From the NCBI RefSeq assembly GCF_004769525.1, contig NZ_RQFT01000007.1, positions 248,001 through 312,000 of the forward strand: 64,000 nucleotides of DNA. The letters are read 5' to 3'. Source of the DNA: Leptospira bouyouniensis. GTDB taxonomy: Bacteria > Spirochaetota > Leptospiria > Leptospirales > Leptospiraceae. Made by a program: the position numbers and the translations under genes. A model generated the notes under the pieces. The model did no database searches, was not told the origin of the DNA, and was given only the letters and a program-made list of their open reading frames with translations. How positions within the stretch are numbered: the first letter of the stretch is position 1; the number at the start of each line of letters is the position of its first letter. Positions 26,920-35,412 of the stretch are shown in pieces.

Positions 26920-27309
26920 TTAAAGCGGTTTTGACTGAAATAAAAACAGACCAGAGATATAAACAATCGTGTACAATGGCAAAAAGATGTAATGCAATTT
27001 TACATGAAGATTACGATTTCTTTTCCAACCGGTATAACCCATGACGAGCATCATCACAAGGGCGATAGCCGCAAAAAAACGATGCGTATGGATGACAATT
27101 TCAGGTGCCGTTGGATAAATCTGAAACTCCGAAACCCCACCTAACAGATATTTTATGCAAAGTAAATAAACAGCTGCCGTTAAATTTGATAAAATTCCAA
27201 TCAAATTTAAGAGACGGTGTTTTTTTAAATCAATCTTTCGAAAAAAATAACCTGTGTAAAATCCAAAAATCGATAGGGTCATTAGAGAATTTACAAAAAA
27301 CAGTGCCAT
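26920..27309 (-). CDS. Small membrane protein (four helices)
   Basis: 129 residues with four hydrophobic segments (FVNSLMTLSIFGFYTGYFF, LNLIGILSNLTAAVYLLCI, HRFFAAIALVMMLVMGYTG, YIFLPLYTIVYISGLFLF). His residues in HTHRFF and KLHYIF lie at helix ends, as in cytochrome b561- or DUF420-like proteins, but no family is secure. Co-directional with the transketolase gene nine bases on. Confidence 0.6.
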   Translation of the reverse strand: MALFFVNSLMTLSIFGFYTGYFFRKIDLKKHRLLNLIGILSNLTAAVYLLCIKYLLGGVSEFQIYPTAPEIVIHTHRFFAAIALVMMLVMGYTGWKRNRNLHVKLHYIFLPLYTIVYISGLFLFQSKPL

Positions 27310-27393
27310 CTAGGGTCATTCTGGAAGAATCGACCACCACTCAAAGAATTTTTATTTGACCTTAACGGCTTTTCACAAAAATTGGATATGCAT

Positions 27394-27465
27394 GCCGCCT
27401 TAGCTCAGTGGTAGAGCAGCTGTTTTGTAAACAGCCGGTCGGAGGTTCAAATCCCTCAGGCGGCT
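27394..27465 (+). tRNA. tRNA-Thr (TGT)
   Basis: Acceptor GCCGCCT pairs with AGGCGGC; D-arm GCTC/GAGC; anticodon stem GCTGT/ACAGC with loop TTTGTAA (anticodon TGT); T-arm GGAGG/CCCTC with loop TTCAAAT. The discriminator T is followed by an encoded CCA (27466-27468). Confidence 0.95.
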
Positions 27466-27474
27466 CCATGCAAC

Positions 27475-27562
<88 letters not shown>

Positions 27563-27610
27563 AACTAAGTTTCGATTCAACGAAAGAAAACTCCCAACTA
27601 ACAACAAACT

Positions 27611-27622
27611 GAAGGATTCGAA
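27611..27622. repeat. Inverted copy of the tRNA-Tyr T-arm
   Basis: GAAGGATTCGAA is the exact reverse complement of TTCGAATCCTTC in tRNA-Tyr (27543-27554), 56 bases apart. It could form a competing hairpin with the tRNA 3' half or be a remnant of an earlier tRNA or integration event. Confidence 0.45.
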
Positions 27623-27629
27623 TAGAGGA

Positions 27630-27808
27630 GATCGTCTGCGACCCCGCGAAGCTTTCATAAAAAGCTGAGGCGATGTTGGTTGCCGAAGGCAATCAAGGGG
27701 GGATGGAGCAGTTTCCGCATGGATGCGGAAAAGAGCGACGACGGGCCCGCGCGAATGTAGCGGGGATGGCGGAGCGAAGGGTGGGCGAAGTGTTGCGGTG
27801 GGCTTAAC
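27630..27808. repeat. GC-rich multi-stem-loop element after the tRNAs
   Basis: About 180 bases of markedly higher GC than the surroundings with no credible reading frame. It holds a series of hairpins: AGCTTT/AAAGCT (27650-27666), TTGCC/GGCAA (27680-27692), TTTCCGCAT/ATGCGGAAA (27712-27731, perfect 9 bp with GG loop) and CCCGC/GCGGG (27746-27764). Linkers such as GGGGATGG and GAGCGA recur between them. This pattern suggests a structured RNA or a dispersed non-coding repeat. It also lies downstream of rsgA on the other strand and could act as its terminator region. Confidence 0.55.
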
Positions 27809-27824
27809 CTACTCTTTCAAAAAA

Positions 27825-28907
27825 TCAATCTGATTCCGCTTGATTCTTTTTTATACTCTTTGCAAGTTTACTAATTCTTTTCCAATTTGCCTTTTCGATT
27901 GCGCTTGCCTTCATGGTTTGTCTGTCTTGTAAATATTCAAACTCTCTTTTCATTTTTAAAAAACTCTCTAATCGTTTCGGATCTAGTGTTCCTTCGCTAA
28001 TCGCGATTTGTACCGCACAGTCTGGCTCGTTTTGATGACTACAATTGCGGTATCGACAGCTTAAACTCAATTTTTCAATATCATCAAAAACATGCTTCAA
28101 TCCTTCATCCTCACCCCAAACTTGTAATTCGCGCATTCCAGGTGTATCGATGATCATTCCTCCATTGGAAAGTATGAATAATTCACGATACGTTGTTGTA
28201 TGTCGTCCGCGACTTCCTAATTCACTAACATCATTCACCTTAAGTTGTTCTTTCCCTAGGAGAGAATTAATGATCGTAGATTTTCCAACTCCTGACGAAC
28301 CGAGAAAAGCAATGGTTTTACCTTTTTGAATGTATTGTTTCAGAATATCGATTCCAACATTTTGAGTTGCGCTGACTGTATACACATCAACACCGATGGC
28401 AACCGACTCTACTTCAATTTTGCGTAATTCAGCTTCAGGACAAAGGTCTGCTTTATTTAACAAAATCACTGGCAAAGCTTTACTTTCCCAAGCGATTGAT
28501 AAAAAGCGTTCGATGCGTCTTAAATTATAATTTAAATCTAATCCGGTAATGATAAATACAATATCTATGTTTGCAGCAATTACTTGTTCTTCGGTTATAT
28601 GGCCTGCCACTTTCCTACTAAAGCCACTCTTTCTAGGTAATACAGCTTGTATGATTGCTTTCCTTTCATTTGTAATTACGGAAGTGACTACCCAATCACC
28701 GACGGCTGGAAATTGACTTTTGGATTTAGCATGAAACCGAAATGTTCCTGAAACCTCGCAGCTAAATTCTCCAAGTTCACCGCAAGCTATATATTTTTCT
28801 CTGTTCTCTCGGATGATACGCATCGCAAGGAAACCTTCGTTTTTGTATTTCTCAAAATTCAGTTCAAAAAAGGAACTCCAACCTAAATCAGACAATTGCA
28901 TGATCAT
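27825..28907 (-). CDS. rsgA: Ribosome small-subunit-dependent GTPase A
   Basis: 360 residues with the circularly permuted GTPase order: G4 LLNKADLC (about residue 150), G1 AFLGSSGVGKSTIINSLLG (about 199-217), G3 IIDTPGMREL. An N-terminal OB-fold part precedes (AVGDWVV), and the C-terminal zinc site is CRYRNCSHQNEPDC. RsgA matures the 30S subunit with GTP hydrolysis in the cytoplasm. Possible starts ATG 28907 or ATG 28901. Single gene; about 135 bases upstream are non-coding. Confidence 0.95.
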   Translation of the reverse strand: MIMQLSDLGWSSFFELNFEKYKNEGFLAMRIIRENREKYIACGELGEFSCEVSGTFRFHAKSKSQFPAVGDWVVTSVITNERKAIIQAVLPRKSGFSRKVAGHITEEQVIAANIDIVFIITGLDLNYNLRRIERFLSIAWESKALPVILLNKADLCPEAELRKIEVESVAIGVDVYTVSATQNVGIDILKQYIQKGKTIAFLGSSGVGKSTIINSLLGKEQLKVNDVSELGSRGRHTTTYRELFILSNGGMIIDTPGMRELQVWGEDEGLKHVFDDIEKLSLSCRYRNCSHQNEPDCAVQIAISEGTLDPKRLESFLKMKREFEYLQDRQTMKASAIEKANWKRISKLAKSIKKNQAESD

Positions 28908-29043
28908 ACTCCATCTCTAGGTATGTATAGAAATTCACATGTCGTAAAGGCGAATTCCCGTTGAACCAAGCACATCAGTTTGAGTTATTTTAGCTGCGAG
29001 TCTGACACTAACTTACTTGATACTTTAGGAAAAAGACAACCAT

Positions 29044-29511
29044 TTATATCACCCAATTCGAAAGTTTCGTCCGATAAAAAAAATAGGCACCGTCTTTTTT
29101 CCTTTGTAACTGCACACCAAACTGACCACGTTTAGAACGCACAAGAGAAACAAACACCATAGGCTCACTTCCCTCCCAACTAACTAAAGGAAAGATTTGT
29201 TTTCCAAGGGGATCATAAAAAGACCATTGGGTTTCAGATGTTTCTTCCATTTCCTCTGTAAAGAAAGATTCCATTATCACTTCCCCTTCCAATACGGTAA
29301 CACAGATGTTTTGTGAACCGATTGGATTCCTACCATAAACTTGAATGGGGTTTTGTTTGCAAAAACGGAGTTGGCTTCTCAAATTTGATGGGATTTCTAA
29401 ACATAGAGTTACTTCAGGTGTGACTAGAAAATTTGCAAACAAGGGATAGGTGGAAATATTCAAAACACCAAATAAAATTAGTAACCATCGAACACTGCGC
29501 AATAAATCCAT
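29044..29511 (-). CDS. Secreted hypothetical protein
   Basis: 155 residues with a signal peptide (WLLILFGVLNISTYPLFA). The mature part is beta-rich with three Cys. No family recognised. ATG overlaps the previous stop by one base (TAATG), making it the last gene of the Gpx-ChaN-PBP operon; an envelope role follows from context only. Confidence 0.6.
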   Translation of the reverse strand: MDLLRSVRWLLILFGVLNISTYPLFANFLVTPEVTLCLEIPSNLRSQLRFCKQNPIQVYGRNPIGSQNICVTVLEGEVIMESFFTEEMEETSETQWSFYDPLGKQIFPLVSWEGSEPMVFVSLVRSKRGQFGVQLQRKKDGAYFFYRTKLSNWVI

Positions 29512-30497
29512 TAATTTTCCTTAGGGAACAAAACTTGTAAAAACTCATTCCCCTCCCTTTCTGATAGGATGCGAATGCTCGGTAAAATAGGTCTCAGATT
29601 TTGGGAACCAGTTGGGGAACAATGGTGATACAAAATGGTTTCGATTTCATCAAATGGAGAAGAACCAAATTTAAACGTGGAACACATTTCTTTCTGTTTC
29701 CCTTGCAAAATTAATGATTTACTGGCTTCCAAATCTGCCCTTGGTTTTGCCAAAAAACTCCCACTCATTCGAAAATACCGAGCAGATAACTCGTGTTCAT
29801 TGGATTGTCTGTAATGGACTCCCATCAAATACAAAATATCAGATTTTTCCTGTTCGGTTCTTTCTTTCTCAGAATCTGCCAATACTTTTTTTAAAAACTC
29901 TTTTCCTTGTTCAGTTCCTAATTTGAATTCTGAGATTCCCACAAACAATGGTGAAAGAAACATATTAGGAGATTCTTCGTAAAGAGAAAGAATCACTTTA
30001 TATTGTTTACGTTTTAAAAGAAGGATGGATGCAAATTCATACAACTTGGGAAGATTTAAATGTTTCAAGTGGTCCGAAAGATCTTTTATGTTTTCCATAT
30101 TGGCCTTACTCGCCAACACATACGTGGAAGATAAATCGGATACAGAGATTGGTTTATATATTTCAGAGAGTTGGTTCCAAATCCAAGTTCTGTCTTTTGA
30201 GGGAATATGAGAGGGGTATCGACTTCCTAAAAACAAGGCATCTAATAATTTAGAATGTTTTTTATATAAAAAAAATAATCGAGACACAACTGCCTTTTGT
30301 AATTTACCCGTTGGTTTTTGGCTCAATGCCTTTTCGTACAGCGGAATGGCAAACAAAGTATTTGTTTGTTCCATCTCATAGGCTTCTTCGTAAAATCCAC
30401 TCGCTTTGATTGGTTGTAAACTTCCAATCAGTACCAGCATACCAACAAACTTCAAAAAGTTGGTAAAGTAAGGAAAATTACTTCTTGTGGAATTCAA
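29511..30497 (-). CDS. Periplasmic TPR-like helical repeat protein
   Basis: 328 residues from a TTG with GAAAGG eight bases upstream. A signal peptide (FVGMLVLIGSLQPIKASG) is followed by helical hairpins of TPR type (TLFAIPLYEKALSQKPTGKLQKAVVSRLF; DILYLMGVHYRQSNEHELSARYFRMSG). Starts directly after the PBP stop. A scaffold for the neighbouring penicillin-binding protein is an attractive but unproven idea. Confidence 0.65.
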   Translation of the reverse strand: MNSTRSNFPYFTNFLKFVGMLVLIGSLQPIKASGFYEEAYEMEQTNTLFAIPLYEKALSQKPTGKLQKAVVSRLFFLYKKHSKLLDALFLGSRYPSHIPSKDRTWIWNQLSEIYKPISVSDLSSTYVLASKANMENIKDLSDHLKHLNLPKLYEFASILLLKRKQYKVILSLYEESPNMFLSPLFVGISEFKLGTEQGKEFLKKVLADSEKERTEQEKSDILYLMGVHYRQSNEHELSARYFRMSGSFLAKPRADLEASKSLILQGKQKEMCSTFKFGSSPFDEIETILYHHCSPTGSQNLRPILPSIRILSEREGNEFLQVLFPKEN

Positions 30498-33101
30498 TTA
30501 ATACAAACCTTTCATTAAATCTTTAGGATCCGAGGTTGTCGATTTGTGATCTTCATTACAAGGTCCTTCAGGTGGATAATCAGATAAATACAATTCTTGT
30601 GTACTCGGACAAGTTGGGGAAGCTTGTTTACCAGTTAAGGTACAAATTTTGTAAGGTTTGGCATACACCGGTAAACTAAATTGGGTTTTGGGAAGGATAC
30701 TCTTTTTATCAATTGTTGCAAGGATTTCACCCCAAAGTGGAGCTGCGACTGCACCACCTAATCCACTTGGACCCATACCAAATTTTGGATTATCATATCC
30801 TACCCAAACGGCAAGGGAAAGGTCAGGTCTTGCACCCACAAACCATGCATCTTTGTAATCATTGGTTGTACCTGTTTTACCAATTAAGTCACCCATATAA
30901 CCACCGTTTCGTACACCACTCGCCCGTCCACTATCGCGAAGTAAAGACACCATCACCTCGGCCGTGTCTGGCCGAATCACTTGGCGTTCTTCTGGTAATT
31001 TTAATTTAAATTCATCACTGGCACCAACTTCATATAGAATCGTACCCTTTGCATTTTTGATCCTCTGGATGAGATAAGGACGTTTGATCGTACCTTGGTT
31101 CACAAAACTTGTAAAAGCCGAAGCCATCTCGAGCGGAGAGATTTCAAGTGTCCCCAATGCTAAAGATAAATCACCTCGGTATCGATTTTTTTTCTCTGCA
31201 TCATTTGGAAAAAAAAACTTAGTGAAATACTTTTCAATACCAACACTTCCAAGTCGTTCCGCAACCTGTACTGCAGCCGTATTTTTTGATTTCACAAGGG
31301 CCGTGCGAAGGGAAATCTCGCCATCAAAACTTCCTCCTAAATTTTCAGGAGCCCATTCCTTTCCACCACCACCTCGGTAATACAACGGAGCATCTAGGAT
31401 TTTCATGCCAGCGTGAATGGATCCATTATCAATTGCAGATGCATATAACACTGCTTTAATGGAACTTCCCGTTTGCCTACGCATCTGAGTCGCACGATTA
31501 AACTGGTTTGATGAATTAAATTCATCTCCACCATGTAAGAACAAAACCTGACCTGTGTTTGGTTGGATGCCAACAATGGCCGCTTGGACAATACTTTGGT
31601 CTTTATCACCTTCCAACTGGTCCGGGTTCCATACCATTTCATTTAATAGGGAAACTTCTTCCATTCGTTGGCGGAAAGCAAGGTCCAAAGCAGATTCCTG
31701 TTTCATGCGGACTCGTTTTTTTTGGATTTTTCCAGAACGTTTATTTTTGGATAAATATTCTCGAACAATCGGCCCAATCACTTCTTGAGCATTTCGATCC
31801 AAAGTGGTTTCCACTGTATAACCACCACTTTCATAGATGTTTTTTTCACCTTCCAAGGAGGAAAGAACTGCACGAACGTGTTCCGTCACATAAGGTGCGA
31901 TGTCATGACGAGAGCCAAATACAGTTTCATTCGGTGAACGCGTCGATAAATTATGATACAAACTGATAAACTTATCACGATCTAAATTTGGATAAATTCC
32001 ACGATTGCGAAACATATTCAATATCGCGCGAACACGAGTATAAGAATCTTCAGGGTTTTTTAACGGTGAATACTTGTTAGGAGCGGAAGGTAAAGAAGCG
32101 AGTAACACCATCTCTTCTTTGGATAACTCCATTGGATTTTTCTGAAAATAAAACTTTATCCCTTCTCCAAATCCAAAGGCTCCATGCCCCAAATACACAT
32201 GATTCATGTAGGTCTCAAGGATTTGTTCTTTTGTAAGAACTGATTCGAGAGCAAAAGCAAGTTGTGCTTCTCTCCATTTTCGATTCAAACTTTTACGTCG
32301 GTCATCTAAAATGATTCTTGCTAATTGTTGTGTGATTGTGGAGGCACCTTGTTTATAACTTAGATTCACAACGTTTTTAAAAAACGCACGGAAAATAGCA
32401 GAATAATCGATCCCACCATGAAAGAAAAACTTTTGATCTTCAATGTTAAGTAAAATTGAAATCATATCTTCAGGATAGTCTTGCAAACGTAAGGTGGAGG
32501 TTCGCTTCTGAAAAATCTCACTAACCACTTGTCCATTTCGATCGAGAATCTTTGTAGGAATATTTTTTGCTAGAGATTCCAAATAAACTGGAACTTCTTT
32601 TTTTGTACTCAGCACACCGGCAACAAAATAGGAAAAACTAACAATGAATAAAAAAAGCACAATAGATGTGATGGTGAATGCCACTCTGAGATAAGAATAA
32701 CGGGAGGAATTCTTTTTGGGGATTGGATTTCGTTTTGGAAATCTAAATGGATTTCGATTGGTATTCGAGAATTCTTTTTTTGGCTCTTTTTCCCAAACAA
32801 CCTTTTTTTCAAAAAACGGTTTTACCTTTGTTTGGAAAGTTTTCTTTGGTTGAGAATCATGGATCGATTCAGAAATACTCGGAACTGGAATTTTAAAATT
32901 TTGGTAAGTTTGTTTGGATTCTTCGTTAGCGCTCGGTAAAACTTGGACAATCTCAAATCGATAGTCGATAAATTGTAAAACTACCTTTTCTGAACAGTGA
33001 GCACATGTTAGCTGAAACTTTCCCTCTTTTGGGGTTGGCTCTGGCAAACGGGATGCTTTTTGGCAATGTGGACAAAGGTATTTGAGAGATGGTACCGACA
33101 T
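30498..33101 (-). CDS. Bifunctional penicillin-binding protein 1 with N-terminal zinc ribbon
   Basis: 867 residues. Residues 1-50 form a zinc ribbon (CPHCQKASRLPEP...LTCAHCSEKV), followed by a charged cytoplasmic linker and one membrane helix (about 148-172). The glycosyltransferase-51 domain has NIEDQKFFFHGGIDY and QGASTITQQLARIIL (about 225-265). The transpeptidase domain has TGSSIKAVLYASA (active Ser), KSKNTAAVQ and KTGTTNDYKDAWFVG. It polymerises and cross-links peptidoglycan. The zinc ribbon is not usual in class A PBPs. SD GGGAG precedes the ATG. Confidence 0.92.
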   Translation of the reverse strand: MSVPSLKYLCPHCQKASRLPEPTPKEGKFQLTCAHCSEKVVLQFIDYRFEIVQVLPSANEESKQTYQNFKIPVPSISESIHDSQPKKTFQTKVKPFFEKKVVWEKEPKKEFSNTNRNPFRFPKRNPIPKKNSSRYSYLRVAFTITSIVLFLFIVSFSYFVAGVLSTKKEVPVYLESLAKNIPTKILDRNGQVVSEIFQKRTSTLRLQDYPEDMISILLNIEDQKFFFHGGIDYSAIFRAFFKNVVNLSYKQGASTITQQLARIILDDRRKSLNRKWREAQLAFALESVLTKEQILETYMNHVYLGHGAFGFGEGIKFYFQKNPMELSKEEMVLLASLPSAPNKYSPLKNPEDSYTRVRAILNMFRNRGIYPNLDRDKFISLYHNLSTRSPNETVFGSRHDIAPYVTEHVRAVLSSLEGEKNIYESGGYTVETTLDRNAQEVIGPIVREYLSKNKRSGKIQKKRVRMKQESALDLAFRQRMEEVSLLNEMVWNPDQLEGDKDQSIVQAAIVGIQPNTGQVLFLHGGDEFNSSNQFNRATQMRRQTGSSIKAVLYASAIDNGSIHAGMKILDAPLYYRGGGGKEWAPENLGGSFDGEISLRTALVKSKNTAAVQVAERLGSVGIEKYFTKFFFPNDAEKKNRYRGDLSLALGTLEISPLEMASAFTSFVNQGTIKRPYLIQRIKNAKGTILYEVGASDEFKLKLPEERQVIRPDTAEVMVSLLRDSGRASGVRNGGYMGDLIGKTGTTNDYKDAWFVGARPDLSLAVWVGYDNPKFGMGPSGLGGAVAAPLWGEILATIDKKSILPKTQFSLPVYAKPYKICTLTGKQASPTCPSTQELYLSDYPPEGPCNEDHKSTTSDPKDLMKGLY

Positions 33102-33116
33102 AGGTTCTCCCTATTC

Positions 33117-33992
33117 TTATCGGTCGTTTGTTAAAATTACAAAATCAGCGATTTTCACAAAATCGCCTTCCTCTTCCCTTCCTTTTTGGAAACCGGAGAG
33201 AACAAGGACCGAATGGCCCATTTCCCGTAGACGAGTCACCACTCCTCCGTTCCGATCGGAATGAAACCTTCCATTTAAATGGACTACTTTTTTGCCTGTT
33301 TTGAAGATTTCAGCAGAGATTGCCTCTGCCATCCCTTGGTCCCAAGTTGCCTGTCCAAGGATCATAAACTCGGTATTAATTTTATGATGAGCATTTTGTT
33401 CTGACCCCGAAAAAAGTTCAACTAATCTTTGTTTGTATTCTTTCGTCAGGTATTTTTCAATCGTGTATGGTTGTGGTAAAAATGATATCGCTTCCTTTGA
33501 AAGTTCTTTGTAAGCAGAAATGCCTTTTTTAGAAATTTGGCTTACATACCTTCTTGGCGGGTTAGCTGCGACAACATTACCTTGTTTTTCTTTTAGTAGA
33601 TTGACCAAGGGCAAATAATCTGTTTTGAAATTTTTCCAATGTACGATAGAAGTTAAAAATTGAGATTCAGATATTGTTCCCTTTAGATACTCATCGACAA
33701 CAAGTTGTTGGTCTTTTTCTAACATTTCCAAAGATAAACTAATTGTCTGGCGAGATAGGATTTCTCTTACAAAACCTTCATAAAACCGATGTAAATCGGC
33801 GTTGTCATGTTCTTCGCCTAAAACGATAACATCATATTGATGAGCCACTTTCAATATTTCTTCCAAATCTACGATCTCTAAAGTTTTCGTACGTACGATT
33901 TGTACCTTGTTTGGACTAACTTGTCCAAACAATCCAAATACCGAAACAATAACAATCAGGAAAGGAAGTATTCGATTATAAAATACTTTCAA
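33117..33992 (-). CDS. ChaN-like protein (heme-binding/Tiki-fold family)
   Basis: 291 residues. An N-terminal membrane anchor or signal (ILPFLIVIVSVFGLFG) precedes the family motifs VIVLGEEHDNADLHRFYEGFV, SLSLEMLEKDQQLVVDEYL, VVAANPPRRYVSQISKKG and VVHLNGRFHSDRNGGVVTRL. ChaN-type proteins bind heme or share the erythromycin-esterase/Tiki protease-like fold with conserved Glu-His pairs (GEEH, GRFH). Overlaps the Gpx gene by 17 bases. Confidence 0.8.
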   Translation of the reverse strand: MKVFYNRILPFLIVIVSVFGLFGQVSPNKVQIVRTKTLEIVDLEEILKVAHQYDVIVLGEEHDNADLHRFYEGFVREILSRQTISLSLEMLEKDQQLVVDEYLKGTISESQFLTSIVHWKNFKTDYLPLVNLLKEKQGNVVAANPPRRYVSQISKKGISAYKELSKEAISFLPQPYTIEKYLTKEYKQRLVELFSGSEQNAHHKINTEFMILGQATWDQGMAEAISAEIFKTGKKVVHLNGRFHSDRNGGVVTRLREMGHSVLVLSGFQKGREEEGDFVKIADFVILTNDR

Positions 33993-34518
33993 TGGCTTGT
34001 TTGAGTTCGGCGCTCTCAGGTTTTGTTGAAGAAGGATATCGATTTACGATATTTCCATTTTTATCAATGAGAAACTTTTCGAAGTTCCATTTTACATCAC
34101 CTTTGTCTTTCGCATTCTCAGTCAAAAATTGGTAAATTGGATCCTTGTCATTTCCAAGAACTTTGGTTTTTTTCATTAGATCAAAACTCACGCCAAAATT
34201 TAACTTACAAAATTCTGCAATTTGAGCTTCCGTACCTGGTTCTTGGCCACCAAAGTCATTTGAAGGAAAACCAATCACTTTTAATCCCTTGTCCTTGTAT
34301 GCCAAATGTAGTTTTTCGAGTCCTTCATATTGAGGCGTATAACCACATTTAGATGCAACATTGACAACAAGCACTGGATGGCCTTTGTATTCTTTTAGAG
34401 AAATTTCCTTCCCTTGGATGGTGACGGTCTTTAAATCATGAAATGTCATTTTTTTTCCTCCAGCATTAAGATTAAAACTTACAAATAGAAAAATAGCAAA
34501 CAAAACTTTTCTTTGCAT
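33976..34518 (-). CDS. Glutathione peroxidase-family thiol peroxidase
   Basis: 180 residues with a signal peptide (VLFAIFLFVSFNLNA), so probably periplasmic. Catalytic Cys in VNVASKCGYTPQYEGL (about residue 58), then FPSNDFGGQEPGTEAQI and KWNFEKFLIDKNG give the Cys-Gln-Trp site. Cys rather than Sec. It reduces peroxides, most likely with thioredoxin-like donors. Strong SD (GGAGGGGG) before ATG 34518. First gene of a five-gene envelope operon, divergent from the nucleosidase gene 27 bases away. Confidence 0.9.
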   Translation of the reverse strand: MQRKVLFAIFLFVSFNLNAGGKKMTFHDLKTVTIQGKEISLKEYKGHPVLVVNVASKCGYTPQYEGLEKLHLAYKDKGLKVIGFPSNDFGGQEPGTEAQIAEFCKLNFGVSFDLMKKTKVLGNDKDPIYQFLTENAKDKGDVKWNFEKFLIDKNGNIVNRYPSSTKPESAELKQAIESIL

Positions 34519-34545
34519 TAGGACCCCCTCCGCAAACCTTAGACT

Positions 34546-35412
34546 ATGCCATCACTGTTTTTTGCTGTTCTTTCAGAAGCAAAACCATGGATTCAAAAAA
34601 CAAACGCAAAACCACTCCATCATTCTGGGAAATTTCGTATCTACCAGAATGAATCGATGTACATCGTCGTCACAGGCACTGGCAAAGTATCAATGGCACT
34701 TGCCGTATCAGAGTTTGCACATTTATTATCAAAAGAAGACAGAAACCATATGAAAGTTTGGAACATAGGCATCGTGGGCTCGAAGAATCCAAACAGTAAA
34801 ATCGGAGATTTTTTTTGGATCCATAAAATCACCGACTATTGCTCTAAGAAAGACTATTACCCCGAGAGGATTTTAACTTCAAATATCAAGTTTGAAACAA
34901 GTCTTACAACTTTTGATCGGCCTGTCGCAAAAGTTAAAAATTCAAATCAATTTCTGGAATTGAGTGAGAAGGAGTTACATTCAATCTCACTTGTGGATAT
35001 GGAAGCTTCTGGTTTTTTTGAAGCAACCTCCCTTTATTTTCCATTAGAAAATATTTCGATTGGGAAAGTGATTTCCGATCATTTAGATGGAAATTTTTGT
35101 AAACAAGAAACAGTGGAAACACTGATCCAAATCCACTTAGATACGTTATACGCAGAATGGATTCTACCACTCCCTTGGTCAAAAGAAGACAAATTTGAAA
35201 CAATCATTTGGCCAGAGATTTACGGCAAAATAAATGATCTTCGCCTAACGGAAACAATGAGACATGATTTAAAAAAATCACTTCGATTTTACCATCTCCG
35301 ATACCCAAATTCTCAAATCCCATTACCAAATTTAGACATGATCACTTCGCTCAAATCTAAAACTGATTTGAAATCATTTATCGATAGCTGGAAAGAAAAA
35401 CTTCATGTTTAA
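34546..35412 (+). CDS. Nucleoside phosphorylase/nucleosidase-like protein
   Basis: 288 residues. MPSLFFAVLSEAKPWI, YIVVTGTGKVSMALAVSEF, VWNIGIVGS and LVDMEASGFFEA (about residues 148-159) are the MTAN/PNP-family landmarks, the last carrying the ribose-binding Met-Glu pair. The C-terminal ~80 residues are extra to the family and possibly helical. It should cleave or phosphorolyse a nucleoside. It overlaps the radical SAM gene by 8 bases, suggesting joint work on a modified base. Confidence 0.7.
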   Translation: MPSLFFAVLSEAKPWIQKTNAKPLHHSGKFRIYQNESMYIVVTGTGKVSMALAVSEFAHLLSKEDRNHMKVWNIGIVGSKNPNSKIGDFFWIHKITDYCSKKDYYPERILTSNIKFETSLTTFDRPVAKVKNSNQFLELSEKELHSISLVDMEASGFFEATSLYFPLENISIGKVISDHLDGNFCKQETVETLIQIHLDTLYAEWILPLPWSKEDKFETIIWPEIYGKINDLRLTETMRHDLKKSLRFYHLRYPNSQIPLPNLDMITSLKSKTDLKSFIDSWKEKLHV

